From CBDUXT01 sp965371245 (GTDB lineage Bacteria; Planctomycetota; Phycisphaerae; UBA1845): a DNA stretch of 64,000 nucleotides. Position 1 is the stretch's first letter, and each line of letters begins with the position of its first letter. Below, piece by piece: positions 48,022-57,505 of the stretch. Position numbers and translations under genes: made by a program. The stretch spans positions 26,074 to 90,073 of the forward strand of contig CBDUXT010000010.1 in the NCBI GenBank assembly GCA_965371245.1, in the 5' to 3' direction. The notes under the pieces were generated by a model that saw only the letters and a program-made list of their open reading frames with translations, was not told where the DNA came from and searched no databases.

Positions 48022-50511
48022 ATGGTGCAAGTCGCCGGAAGTTTGATGTCCGCACTTCTCGGAGCCGTTACCCGCGACGAGGTCGGGTTCGTGACCGAGT
48101 TGCGTTACGTGCCCCAGGGCTGGCTGGGCGTGGGCGGGGCCGCGGTTATCGGTCTGGTCTGCTGGGCGGTCGTGTGGATGTATCGCCGGGAAGGTCGGAT
48201 CGGCGCGTCGATGCGCGTTCGCATGGTGCTGGCTGTCATTCGCTGTCTCGTGCTCTTGACGCTGGCGCTGATCCTCCTGGAGCCTGTCCGGGTTCGGATT
48301 CTTCGCCGGTGGATCGATTCGTACGTTGTCGTGCTGATCGACAGCTCCTCTAGCATGGATCTGACCGACTCCTACCGCGACGACAAGGCCGCCGAACCCG
48401 TGCGGCGGCTGCTCGGGTCGGAAGAACCGGGGTCCCAGCGCCGAAGTCGCCTGGTCGAGCGCATCATCGGTGATGACGATCGGCAGTTCCTTGCGGCGCT
48501 GGCCGAAAACAACCGGGTCAAGCTCCACGCCTTCAGCAACGAACTCGATCTGCTGGGGACGATCCGCGCGACGCGGGAGTCGCCCGCTTCGTCCGCGCAG
48601 GGGGGAAGCGGCTCGCCGACTCTGTTCGGAGCGGCCGACGTGCCTATCGCGCTGACCGCCACCGGTCCCGCCACCAACATCGAACGCGCCATCCATCGGG
48701 CGGTCGAATCGTTGGGCAGCGCTCCGGTGGCGGCGGTCGTGGTGTTCAGCGACGGCGGCTTCAACCAGGGCGCGTCGGCATCGGATGTCGCGGAGTTTGC
48801 CCGCGATCGCCGGCTTCCCATCCATGTGGTGGGCGTGGGCGATCCGTCGCGACCCTACAACGTACGCATCACGGAAATCCTGGCACCACCGAACGCGTTC
48901 CAGCGTGATCCGTTTTCCATCTCCGCACAGCTAGCCGCCGAGGGGCTGGACGGGCGAACCCTGCGTGTCGAACTCAGTGAGCGCGACGCCACCGGCGACG
49001 GAACCGGACGGGTTGTCGATACGAAAGATGTTCGCGTGGGTCCGGGCGGCGCCATCGAACCGGTTACGTTCGTGCGCCCGCGCAGTCGCGTGGGCCGTTT
49101 CGTGTACACCGTCAAGGTCCCGGTCCTGCCGGGCGAGTCGGTCGGCGACGACAACAGCAAGCAGACCACGGTCAACGTGATCGACTCGCGTACGCGGGTG
49201 TTGCTTGTCTCCGGCGGTCCGAGTTGGGAGTATCGCTTCGTTTCCCGGCTCCTTGAGCGCGACGACACCTTCGACGTGAGCTGTTGGTTGCAGTCGGCCG
49301 ACCTCAGCGCCGTTCGCGATGGGAACACGATCATCGACCACTTCCCGGTCACGGCCGAGGAGTTGTTCGAATACGACGTCGTCTTGCTGATGGACGTCGA
49401 TAAGAGTGAGTTGGATGAGCCGTGGTGTCGCCTGATCGATACGTTGGTCACCGAGTACGGCGGCGGCCTGCTGGTCACGGCGGCGCGGGCCTACGCGCCC
49501 ACGTTCCTTCGCGACCGCTCGCTCAAGGCGCTTCACGATCTTCTGCCGGTCTCGTTTGACCCGGAGGCCGACATCGTTCTCAATGAGATCGGGCACTACC
49601 AGGTGTCCGCGTCGGTGATCGAGGTTCCCCAGGCCGCCATCGGGCACCCGGTGATGCGGCTGGCGGGTGATCCGATCTCCTCCAAGTTGATTTGGGAAGA
49701 AATGGCCGAGGTCTTCTGGCACTACCCGGTGCTGCGCGAGAAGCCCGTCGCCACCGTGTTGCTGCGCCATGGGAACCCGCGGATGCGTAACGACGCCGGC
49801 GGACACGTGCTGGCGGCCTTGCAGTTCGTCGGCGCGGGACGCACCGGTTTTCTTTCGCTGGACAGCACCTGGCGCTGGCGGCGCTACGATGTCAAGGTGT
49901 TCGACCGGTTCTGGGTGCAATACGTGCGCTACCTGGCCGAAGGCAAGCTGCTCGGCGGCACAAAGCGGGGTATGCTTGTGACCGAAAGCGATCAGTTCGC
50001 CCTCGGCGAGGCGGTCACCGTGACGGCCCGGGTGCTCGATCGCCAATACAAGCCGATCGCGGGTGACCAGGTGACGGCGCAGTACTCAGTGGAAGGCGAC
50101 CGTGCCGACTTTGTGCTTCGCGCGCGCCGGGATCGCCCCGGTTGGTTCGAGGGTCGCTTCGTGCCCGACCGAACGGGGAGCTTCCGCATCAGTATGAAGA
50201 TTCCCCAGCCGGGGGCGAACGATCCGGCCGAGATCACGCGGGAGATCCGGGTGACACGCCCCAACCTGGAGATTCTTCGTCCCCAGATGGATCGTGTCGA
50301 GCTGACGGCACTTTCCACGGAGTCGCTCGGCGGGCAGTACTTCGACGTGGACCAGGCCGCACAGATCCCCCCGCTGATCCCGGACCTGCACGAGGAAATT
50401 CTGATCCGATCGCGACCCACGACGTTGTGGGACAACTGGATGACCCTTACGTTCTTGTTGACCCTGTTGACCGTTGAGTGGGCTCTTCGAAAATGGAACC
50501 GTTTGTTGTAG
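48022..50511 (+). CDS. VWA and amidotransferase-like membrane protein
   Basis: An 829-residue membrane protein. Two N-terminal helices (GGAAVIGLVCWAVVWMY and MVLAVIRCLVLLTLALILLE) precede a VWA domain with VLIDSSSSMDLTDSY. A central segment (TRVLLVSGGPSWEYRFVSRLL ... YGGGLLVTAARA) resembles glutamine amidotransferase-like domains of BatB-like proteins. A C-terminal helix (WMTLTFLLTLLTVEWALRK) anchors it. Neighbour of the DUF4175-like gene, which begins 29 bases after its stop. Confidence 0.88.
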   Translation: MVQVAGSLMSALLGAVTRDEVGFVTELRYVPQGWLGVGGAAVIGLVCWAVVWMYRREGRIGASMRVRMVLAVIRCLVLLTLALILLEPVRVRILRRWIDSYVVVLIDSSSSMDLTDSYRDDKAAEPVRRLLGSEEPGSQRRSRLVERIIGDDDRQFLAALAENNRVKLHAFSNELDLLGTIRATRESPASSAQGGSGSPTLFGAADVPIALTATGPATNIERAIHRAVESLGSAPVAAVVVFSDGGFNQGASASDVAEFARDRRLPIHVVGVGDPSRPYNVRITEILAPPNAFQRDPFSISAQLAAEGLDGRTLRVELSERDATGDGTGRVVDTKDVRVGPGGAIEPVTFVRPRSRVGRFVYTVKVPVLPGESVGDDNSKQTTVNVIDSRTRVLLVSGGPSWEYRFVSRLLERDDTFDVSCWLQSADLSAVRDGNTIIDHFPVTAEELFEYDVVLLMDVDKSELDEPWCRLIDTLVTEYGGGLLVTAARAYAPTFLRDRSLKALHDLLPVSFDPEADIVLNEIGHYQVSASVIEVPQAAIGHPVMRLAGDPISSKLIWEEMAEVFWHYPVLREKPVATVLLRHGNPRMRNDAGGHVLAALQFVGAGRTGFLSLDSTWRWRRYDVKVFDRFWVQYVRYLAEGKLLGGTKRGMLVTESDQFALGEAVTVTARVLDRQYKPIAGDQVTAQYSVEGDRADFVLRARRDRPGWFEGRFVPDRTGSFRISMKIPQPGANDPAEITREIRVTRPNLEILRPQMDRVELTALSTESLGGQYFDVDQAAQIPPLIPDLHEEILIRSRPTTLWDNWMTLTFLLTLLTVEWALRKWNRLL

Positions 50512-50539
50512 CGGGTGGCCCCTCGTGGGCCTCACGGGA

Positions 50540-52687
50540 ATGGCGGAGATGATCCATCAAACGACAACCCAACGCCGGCCGGACTTGCCGGCGCTCGACC
50601 ACAAAGTGACGACCCGTCTACGCGTGGTGGGCGCTCGCGTCCGCCGATACGTCCTGGTGGAGGGGCTTGCGTGGGTGATGGGCTTTTTGCTTCTGGGTGC
50701 CGGCGTCCAGCTTGCTCTTGACTACGGGACGCGTGGTCTGCGCCTGAGCATGCGGGCTTCGCTGCTGGGGGTGATTGTGATCGGCGTGGTGTGGCAGGTG
50801 TGGAAGCGACTGGCCAGGCCGCTTCGGGTGCGACCCCAGCTCTGGGATGTGGCCAACCTTGTCGAGCGCCGCTACCCGGAGCTATCCTCCAGCCTGATCT
50901 CGGCCGTTCGCTTCGCCCGTGGTGAGGTCGGACCCGCGGGAATCAACTCGCCGGAGCTGGTCGCCTCGGTCATTGCCGATGTGGGGGCCAGGTCGGCGAA
51001 GTTGGACTTCAACGCCGTGCTCGACCCAAGGCGTGTTCGGCAGGCGGTGGCGGCGCTGCTGGTGATGGCGGCTGTCGGAACGGGCGCGACAGCGGCCTCA
51101 CCCGAGGTCGTCGGCCTCTGGTTCCGGCGCAATGTGCTGCTTACGAACGACCCGTGGCCGAAGCAGACCCACCTGATCGTCGATATCGAGGGGGACGAGT
51201 TGATCGGGGCTCGCGGCGACGACCTGATCATTCAGGCCCATGCCCAGGGTGTGCAACCGCGCGAGGTGGACATCGTCTTCGAGACGGCATCGGGTGACCG
51301 TGGTCGCGAGGTCATGGTGACGGTGGGCAGTCAGGGTTCCTACCGCTATCGCTACACATTCAAGAAGGCGCAGGAGGACTTCGTCTTTCATCTGGAGGGC
51401 GGAGACGACAGGACCGAGCCGATCCATGCACGGCTTCTGGAGAGGCCGCGCGTCAGCGAGAGCGAGATGCGAATCACCCCGCCTGCTTACACCCGGGGCG
51501 ACGCGGTGACGCTGGGCGACGGGGAGCGAGCGGCACAGGCACTGCCTGGATCAACCGTCACCATCAGTGTCTTGACGAACAAGCCGGTGACGCAGGCGAC
51601 GCTGATGGCCGGTCGGCGGAAGGTCGCGGAGGCGATTACCGCGGACGGTCGCCTGGTCGCCACCTTCGCGCCGCAGGAGACGCACACCTACCACTTCGCC
51701 CTCACGGACGAGGTTGGTCTGGACAACCGCCGTCCGGTTCGCTTCTCGCTCCGGGTCGTTCCGGATGAGCCGCCCCGGGCGCGGATGAAGCTTCCCGGCG
51801 TGGGTGACATGATTACGCCGGACGCCGTCTTGCCGATCGAGATCGAGTGCGCCGACACCTTTGGGCTGGCCTCCGCGGAACTGGTGTATCGAGTGTCCCG
51901 CGAGGGGGCGGACGATGTCACGATCCCATTGCCGACGTTCAAGCAACATCTGACCAACTTCACGACGAGCATTTCGTGGCCGGTCGCCACGGACAATCTC
52001 GTTGCGGGTGAGGTGTTGACGCTCTGGGTGCGGGCCGCGGATTTCAACAGCGTGACCGGCCCCGGCAGGGCAGCGTCGCCTGAGGTGACGCTCCGCGTGG
52101 TGACCCGGGAGGAGTTGCTCGAGGAGCTTTCTCGCCGCGAGCAGGAATACCGTGTCGAGTTCGAGCGGCTCATCGATTCCCAGGAACGGCTTCGCGGCAG
52201 CCTGCTCTCCATCTTCGGCCGCTTTCGAGAGAACGACCGGCTGGACACACTGGTGACCGATCTGGCACAGCCCGAGCGCCGGCAACGCAACATCGCCGGA
52301 TCGGTCAACGTGATCCGGCAGCAGTTTGAGCAGATTCTTGCGTCGCTGGTCGTCAACCGGCTCGACAACAAGGAAGAGCGAGAACGGCTCGGCGATCAGA
52401 TCATCACGCCGCTGACGCAGCTCGCCAAACGCGGTCTGGTGGCGGCAGCCGACATGATTCGACAGTGGTCGCGTGAAGCGACTGCGGAAAAGGCCGACCA
52501 GATCGATCCGCAACAGGTAGCGGTTTTGTCACAAATGCGGTCGGTGCGTGATAATATGATACAATGGGAGGGGTATCAGGAGGTCGTCAGCATGCTCCGC
52601 GACATCATCCGTTTGCAACAAGAGCTCCAGAACGAAACCCGCAAAGCGTTACAGGATCAGGCCAGTGATGTGTTCGACGACAAATAG
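50540..52687 (+). CDS. DUF4175-like membrane protein
   Basis: A 715-residue protein with two N-terminal membrane helices (VEGLAWVMGFLLLGAGVQLAL and SLLGVIVIGVVWQVWK) followed by a periplasmic beta-sandwich and a long helical C-terminus (about 560-715) with heptad-like pattern. The segment LWDVANLVERRYPELSSSLISAVRF is typical of the DUF4175 family. Its last bases overlap the next gene. In planctomycetes such proteins sit in the MoxR-BatA cluster; a structural role is inferred. Confidence 0.8.
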   Translation: MAEMIHQTTTQRRPDLPALDHKVTTRLRVVGARVRRYVLVEGLAWVMGFLLLGAGVQLALDYGTRGLRLSMRASLLGVIVIGVVWQVWKRLARPLRVRPQLWDVANLVERRYPELSSSLISAVRFARGEVGPAGINSPELVASVIADVGARSAKLDFNAVLDPRRVRQAVAALLVMAAVGTGATAASPEVVGLWFRRNVLLTNDPWPKQTHLIVDIEGDELIGARGDDLIIQAHAQGVQPREVDIVFETASGDRGREVMVTVGSQGSYRYRYTFKKAQEDFVFHLEGGDDRTEPIHARLLERPRVSESEMRITPPAYTRGDAVTLGDGERAAQALPGSTVTISVLTNKPVTQATLMAGRRKVAEAITADGRLVATFAPQETHTYHFALTDEVGLDNRRPVRFSLRVVPDEPPRARMKLPGVGDMITPDAVLPIEIECADTFGLASAELVYRVSREGADDVTIPLPTFKQHLTNFTTSISWPVATDNLVAGEVLTLWVRAADFNSVTGPGRAASPEVTLRVVTREELLEELSRREQEYRVEFERLIDSQERLRGSLLSIFGRFRENDRLDTLVTDLAQPERRQRNIAGSVNVIRQQFEQILASLVVNRLDNKEERERLGDQIITPLTQLAKRGLVAAADMIRQWSREATAEKADQIDPQQVAVLSQMRSVRDNMIQWEGYQEVVSMLRDIIRLQQELQNETRKALQDQASDVFDDK

Positions 52688-54749
52688 CCGGTTTGGCAGC
52701 CCGGATCGACGCGGTCCGGGCTCTTCCGATTTCGCCGTTCGCTCGCGGTTACGGGTGGACTCCGCGCGACGTGCCCGACGCCGAGCGGCCGTTCTTGCGC
52801 TGGCATGGGCGATGGCGGGGATCGCAACCCGACCCGCCGTGGCGCAAGAAAAAGACAAGGAAGCGCCCGAGAAGGTTCACCCGCTTGCCCTCAAGGAAGA
52901 GATGATCCGCGATCGCTTCCAACGCTTCGAGGATCGCGTCTACCGTCTGCGCGAACAGTTGGGCGACGGGGAGCCGGAGAACAGCGCTCGTCTTGGCCGC
53001 GTCCTGCAAAGGGCCGGCGAATTGGGGCTGGCGGATCAAATGGACAAGATCATGGAGCTCTTGGGTGATGGCGCTTCGCTCAACAGCGCGCTCGATGTTC
53101 AGACGGCGTGGATTCGCGACGCGGATCGGCTCCTGGCCATCCTTATGGAGCGCGACAGTTCGAACGAGGATCGCAAGCGCGAACTCGAGCGCCTGCAGGC
53201 ACAGAAGGAACAGTTGAACAAAATCCTGGAGCAGGAGCGGGCGCTGCGCGACGAAACGGCCCAGGCCGGGATGGCGCGCCGAATGAAAGAGCAGCTCGAT
53301 CAGGCCATTCGCCGGATCGATGCGATGCTCGACAAGCAGGCGAAGATCACCGACTCATCTCAGAACCCAGGCGCCGCCGGTGATCCTTCCGCGAAAGCAA
53401 CCGCGGCACAGCAGGAGGCCTTGGCGAAAGAGGCCGCCCAGCTCGCCGAGGAGCTCAAGCGACTGGGAGAGGCCGCCCCCGATGCGTCCGCCGACAGCAA
53501 AGCGCAGGAGGCGGCGCGCGAGCAGACTCGCGAGGGTGGCGAATCGATGCAGAGCGGCGCCAAGGCCATGTCCGAGGCGGGCAGCGGGCTTGAATCGGGC
53601 GACCCCCAGTCCGCCGGCGAGCAACAGCAGCAGGCCACCGAAGCACTGGAGGAGGCGAAGGCGAAGCTGGAAGAGGCGAAACGCCGACTCGATGAGCCGT
53701 CGAAGGCTGAAGCCCTTGCCCAGAAGCAGGCCGAGATTGCCAAGAAGACCGGGGCGCTTTCCCAGGAGATGAAGAAGAGCCCGTCCGACGAAGGTCAAGA
53801 GGGCCAAAAGGGGCAGCAGGGTCAAGAAGGACAGCAAGGCCAACAAGGTCAGCAGGGGCAACAGGGGCAACAGGGTCAACAAGGTCAGCAAGGACAACAA
53901 GGTGAGCAAGGCCAGAAAGGCGAGCAACAACAGAAGCCGGGGCAGGAGGCCTTGGACCAGGCCCAGCGCGAGATGGACGACGCCACCGAGAATCTAGAGA
54001 ACGAAGACACCAGACAGGCGACCGAGAGCCAGGACAAGGCGATCGACGAGCTCGAACAGGCCAAGAAGGAACTGGAAGACGCGCTCAACCAACTCCGCAA
54101 GGAGGAGCGCGCGGAGACCCTGCGCGACCTCGAATCACGCTTCCGTGAAATGTTGACCAAGCAGCGCGGCATTAACGACGCCACGCTGCGCGTGAACGAA
54201 ATCGGACGCGAGAACTTCAAGCGAGCCGAGCAGCTTCAGCTTGCCGAATTGTCCGCGAAGCAGCGCGCGTTGGCGCAGGACGCGGCCGGGTGCCTCCACA
54301 TTCTCGATGAAGACGGCACGACGATCGTTTTTCCGCGCGTGGTCGGGCAGTTGTCCAGCGACATGGCCAGCGTGGCGGATCGTCTGGCGGCGTTGAAGTC
54401 GGGTACGCTCACGCAAGCGATCGAGAAGGAGATCCTCGACACGCTTGAGCAACTGCTCGAAGCGGTGCAGAAGATGCAACAGGAAAACGAACAGCAGGAC
54501 TCCGAGCAACAGCAGCAACAGGGGCAGGACGGCGACGAAGCGCCCCTGCTTCCGCCGTCGGCCGAGCTCAAACTGCTCCGCGCGAGTCAGGTGCGTATCA
54601 ACACGCGAACCGGCATTATCGACGAAGCGCGAGGCGCGGGGGTCGAGTCGGAAACGGACGCGCTGGAAGCGCTCAAGGCCGTCGCCCTGTGGCAGGTCGA
54701 AACGGCCAAGACGGCCGAGGAAATGCGGGATCGAAACGACGCGCCGTAG
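52668..54749 (+). CDS. Secreted coiled-coil protein with Gly-Gln-Gln repeat tract
   Basis: A 693-residue exported protein (basic n-region, core AVLALAWAMAGIATRPAVAQ). Much of it is predicted coiled coil (residues 100-230, 260-360, 480-560). Residues about 385-425 are a low-complexity tract of G-Q-Q/G-Q-E triplets; later poly-Gln (about 620-640) recurs. It overlaps the DUF4175-like gene by 20 bases. A periplasmic spacer or stalk working with the preceding membrane proteins is likely. The tract resembles collagen-like repeats only in glycine spacing; proline is absent. Confidence 0.78.
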   Translation: MCSTTNSRFGSPDRRGPGSSDFAVRSRLRVDSARRARRRAAVLALAWAMAGIATRPAVAQEKDKEAPEKVHPLALKEEMIRDRFQRFEDRVYRLREQLGDGEPENSARLGRVLQRAGELGLADQMDKIMELLGDGASLNSALDVQTAWIRDADRLLAILMERDSSNEDRKRELERLQAQKEQLNKILEQERALRDETAQAGMARRMKEQLDQAIRRIDAMLDKQAKITDSSQNPGAAGDPSAKATAAQQEALAKEAAQLAEELKRLGEAAPDASADSKAQEAAREQTREGGESMQSGAKAMSEAGSGLESGDPQSAGEQQQQATEALEEAKAKLEEAKRRLDEPSKAEALAQKQAEIAKKTGALSQEMKKSPSDEGQEGQKGQQGQEGQQGQQGQQGQQGQQGQQGQQGQQGEQGQKGEQQQKPGQEALDQAQREMDDATENLENEDTRQATESQDKAIDELEQAKKELEDALNQLRKEERAETLRDLESRFREMLTKQRGINDATLRVNEIGRENFKRAEQLQLAELSAKQRALAQDAAGCLHILDEDGTTIVFPRVVGQLSSDMASVADRLAALKSGTLTQAIEKEILDTLEQLLEAVQKMQQENEQQDSEQQQQQGQDGDEAPLLPPSAELKLLRASQVRINTRTGIIDEARGAGVESETDALEALKAVALWQVETAKTAEEMRDRNDAP

Positions 54750-54858
54750 GAGCCGGTCGAAGAAGGCCTTACCCTTGTGTGGCACCGGCTTCCAGCCGGT
54801 GCGAACACGGGTGGAAGCCGGTCCCGCGGCGGCTCGTCAACGAAGGCGGACACGAACC

Positions 54859-55950
54859 ATGACGACGCAAACTGATCGACCACGAACGTTGCGATCCGCA
54901 CGGCCCAGTTGTGTCAGAATCACGGCACTGGTCGGTCTGGTCCTGGGCGTGGGTGCCGTTTCCTCGTCGCCGGCGCAAAGCCCGGTGGACAGGTTCATCG
55001 CCAGTCTCGAGGGGGACTCGGCGATTCCCGCCAAGGTTCGCAAGCTCATTGAAGCCTCCTGGGCCAACTGCCAGGACTGTGACGCCGAGGAGTTTCTCAC
55101 CCAGGGGCTCGCCGTGCTTTCGGCGCCGCTGCGCGCGGGCTTGGAGGCGTATGAGGTCGAGCGGTACGAGGATTGTGTCGGGGCCATGGCCGAGCTGCGG
55201 AATGATCCCAACCCGTTCGTGGCGGCGCATGCGGTCGCGTATGAAATCAAGGCGCTGGTTGCCCTCGATCGCTTGCTGGAGGTCGGCTCGCGCATCGATG
55301 CGATCACCGGGGAACGGGCGCTGCTCGAGACCGACCTTGCCGCCCATTCCTACTTTGCACCGGAGCTTGCCTTCCTTCGCGGCTACAGCCTGTTGGTGGA
55401 CCTGCAGTACGAGCCGGCCGACATCGCGCTGAAGATGTTCCTGCGAGACTATCCCAAGGCGTCGCAGCGGCTGAAGATTGCGGCCGAGCAAATGGTTGCG
55501 GAGCTTGCCAATCGGGCGCCCGAGCAGATCGGGGAAGTGGCCGACCTGATGGCCTATGCCGGTCGCCGCCTCACCCATCGTGATACCGGTGACCAGGTGC
55601 GCACCCGGCAGCAGCGGATCGTCGATCTCCTCGACAAGCTCATCAAGGAGGCCGAAGACCAGGAAAACAGCAGCCAGAGCGGCAGCAGTAGCGGCGGGGG
55701 CGGGGGTTCCCAGGGCGGAAAATCGGGTGCGCAAAACCCGGGGAGTCCCATGCAGGACTCACAGCTTCCCGGCGGCTCAGCCAAGAACGGTTCCCTTCGT
55801 GACCGGCGCCGCGCCAGTCCCGGTGAGCTCTGGGGGTCGATGCCGCCCGCGGAGCGCGCCCGCGTTTTGCAGGCACTGCGGGAAAACTTCCCCAGCCGCT
55901 ATCGAAAGCTGGTCGAGCAGTACTACGAGGAACTGGCCAAGAAGCCGTAG
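54859..55950 (+). CDS. Secreted hypothetical protein of the MoxR/BatA cluster
   Basis: A 363-residue exported protein (signal core ITALVGLVLGVGAVSSSPAQS). Residues about 40-230 are helical, with a TPR-like flavour (LKMFLRDYPKASQRLKIAAEQMVAELANRAPEQIG). A Ser-Gly-rich linker (about 270-310) precedes a C-terminal helix, ELWGSMPPAERARVLQALRENFPSRYRKLVEQYYEELAKKP. That last segment is frequent in planctomycete proteins of such clusters. Function unknown. A palindromic repeat (54782-54802) lies just upstream. Confidence 0.75.
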   Translation: MTTQTDRPRTLRSARPSCVRITALVGLVLGVGAVSSSPAQSPVDRFIASLEGDSAIPAKVRKLIEASWANCQDCDAEEFLTQGLAVLSAPLRAGLEAYEVERYEDCVGAMAELRNDPNPFVAAHAVAYEIKALVALDRLLEVGSRIDAITGERALLETDLAAHSYFAPELAFLRGYSLLVDLQYEPADIALKMFLRDYPKASQRLKIAAEQMVAELANRAPEQIGEVADLMAYAGRRLTHRDTGDQVRTRQQRIVDLLDKLIKEAEDQENSSQSGSSSGGGGGSQGGKSGAQNPGSPMQDSQLPGGSAKNGSLRDRRRASPGELWGSMPPAERARVLQALRENFPSRYRKLVEQYYEELAKKP

Positions 55951-55956
55951 ACTCCC

Positions 55957-57474
55957 ATGTCGCGTGCGTGCCCATTGACAAATCGAGGCGAACCAACCGC
56001 AATAGCCGTTCGTGGCGCGCCGGGGCGTCCCCTCGCCCCGCCGGCACGCGGCGTGGCGCATGCTAGTGCCGTTTCCAGAAAGGTAGCCCGACTTTTCGCG
56101 GCTCCGGTCGTTGGATGGCATGGCCCAGCGCAGCGCGGCCATGTGCTGGGTGGGCCGGCGCATGCCCGCGCCTCCGGTTTGGGCACGCCACCCGACGCTG
56201 TCGTAATCGCGGTCTGTCTGTTGAGTGTCTTTGCGTTCGTACCGGCGGCGTCGTTCGGCGAACAGGTCAGCCTCATTCGGATCGACGGCGCAACGCTTCG
56301 TGGCCAATGGATGGGCATGACGGGCGGAACGACGCTCAGGGTGAACACGTCGAAGGGCATGGAAACGGTGCCTCTGGACGGCGTATCGAGGCTGACGTTC
56401 GCCCATGACGAACAGCCGATTCACGACGGACCCCAGACGGATCAGGCACCGGCGGTCGAATCGGACGGCGTATCGGCCGTGTTCCATCTGGCGGACGGAG
56501 GACGACTGCCCGGACGGCTGCTGGGGGCCTCGGAAACTTCCGACGCGCTTCTTTCCATGACGATACTGGGCGAGGCCGTGCCCCTGGCGTTCGAGACACT
56601 CGCGGGCGTCGAGCTTGGGGACCGAGTCGCGTTTCCACGGGCGGGTGAGCACTTTCACTCGTCCCTAGCGGCCCGGCTCCCCGGAGAGGACGTGTTGATC
56701 ACCCGGGACACTGACGACGTGAAGACGCTCCGCGGTCGGCTGGAATCGCTCGACGCCGATCGCGGGTGGTTTGTTTTCGGCGGGCGCCGGCGGAGCCTCT
56801 CGACCGACAAGGCCTACGGCGTCGTCATGGCCGTCGGCGCCGGTGGACCTTCCGATCCCAAACATCAAGTTCGCGTCAGCCTTATCGACGGCTCGGTCTT
56901 TTCCGGCCGAATCGTGCGGGCCGATGCCGGCACCATCGTGCTGGACAGCTCCGTGGATGTCTCGGTGTCCTTGCCGGTTGAGGTCGTCTCCGATATTCGT
57001 GTCTTCAGTGATCGTGTGGTCTACCTCAGCGCGATGACGCCGGTACGCCGGAAGGTGGAGGGGCTCTTGCACGAACCGTGGCCCGTACGGTTCGATAAGA
57101 ACGTGGCCGGTGGTCCGCTAACGCTTGGCGGGCGCGTGTACGACCACGGCGTGGGTACCCACAGCCGGACGGAAATCGACTACAACCTGGGTCGGGCGTT
57201 TGAGAAGTTCGCATCGACCATTGGCATTGACGACGCGGTCAGGCCTCGCGGGAGCGTTGCGTTTCGGGTCTTGGGGGACGCGAGCGTTCTCTTCGAGAGT
57301 GGCACCACCACGGGGATGGATGCGCCGCGGGAGATTGTCGTCGATGTTTCGGGCGTCAACGTGTTGACCCTCATCGTTGAGTATGCCGATCGTCTGGACC
57401 TTTCCGACCATGCGGACTGGGCTGACGCCAGGGTGCTCAAGCCGTCGATCGAGCGCAGGGCCGGTGGGCCTTGA
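55957..57474 (+). CDS. Secreted protein with NPCBM-like C-terminal domain; start uncertain
   Basis: A 505-residue frame. Beta-rich residues about 110-320 precede a C-terminal NPCBM-like carbohydrate-binding module (LTLGGRVYDHGVGTHSRTEIDYNLGRAFEKFASTIGIDD, FRVLGDASVLFESG, ADRLDLSDHADWADARVL). The signal-like core VVIAVCLLSVFAFVPAASFGEQ starts only at about residue 83, and no ATG or GTG lies between it and the 131-bp repeat, so the frame runs through the repeat (56065-56195). ATG 55957, six bases after the previous stop, is the only good start; TTG 56221 would give a short signal. The repeat may have inserted at the 5' end. Confidence 0.7.
   Translation: MSRACPLTNRGEPTAIAVRGAPGRPLAPPARGVAHASAVSRKVARLFAAPVVGWHGPAQRGHVLGGPAHARASGLGTPPDAVVIAVCLLSVFAFVPAASFGEQVSLIRIDGATLRGQWMGMTGGTTLRVNTSKGMETVPLDGVSRLTFAHDEQPIHDGPQTDQAPAVESDGVSAVFHLADGGRLPGRLLGASETSDALLSMTILGEAVPLAFETLAGVELGDRVAFPRAGEHFHSSLAARLPGEDVLITRDTDDVKTLRGRLESLDADRGWFVFGGRRRSLSTDKAYGVVMAVGAGGPSDPKHQVRVSLIDGSVFSGRIVRADAGTIVLDSSVDVSVSLPVEVVSDIRVFSDRVVYLSAMTPVRRKVEGLLHEPWPVRFDKNVAGGPLTLGGRVYDHGVGTHSRTEIDYNLGRAFEKFASTIGIDDAVRPRGSVAFRVLGDASVLFESGTTTGMDAPREIVVDVSGVNVLTLIVEYADRLDLSDHADWADARVLKPSIERRAGGP
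56065..56195 (+). repeat. 131-bp dispersed repeat, copy B
   Basis: Same length and orientation as 44938-45068, about 88% identical by eye. Here it is read in frame as part of the NPCBM gene, encoding KVARLFAAPVVGWHG and downstream arginine/glycine-rich residues. Copy A encodes nearly the same peptide in an open frame not otherwise supported as a gene. Confidence 0.8.
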
Positions 57475-57505
57475 CGCCGTCGATCGAGTCCATTCGGGCG
57501 CGAAG

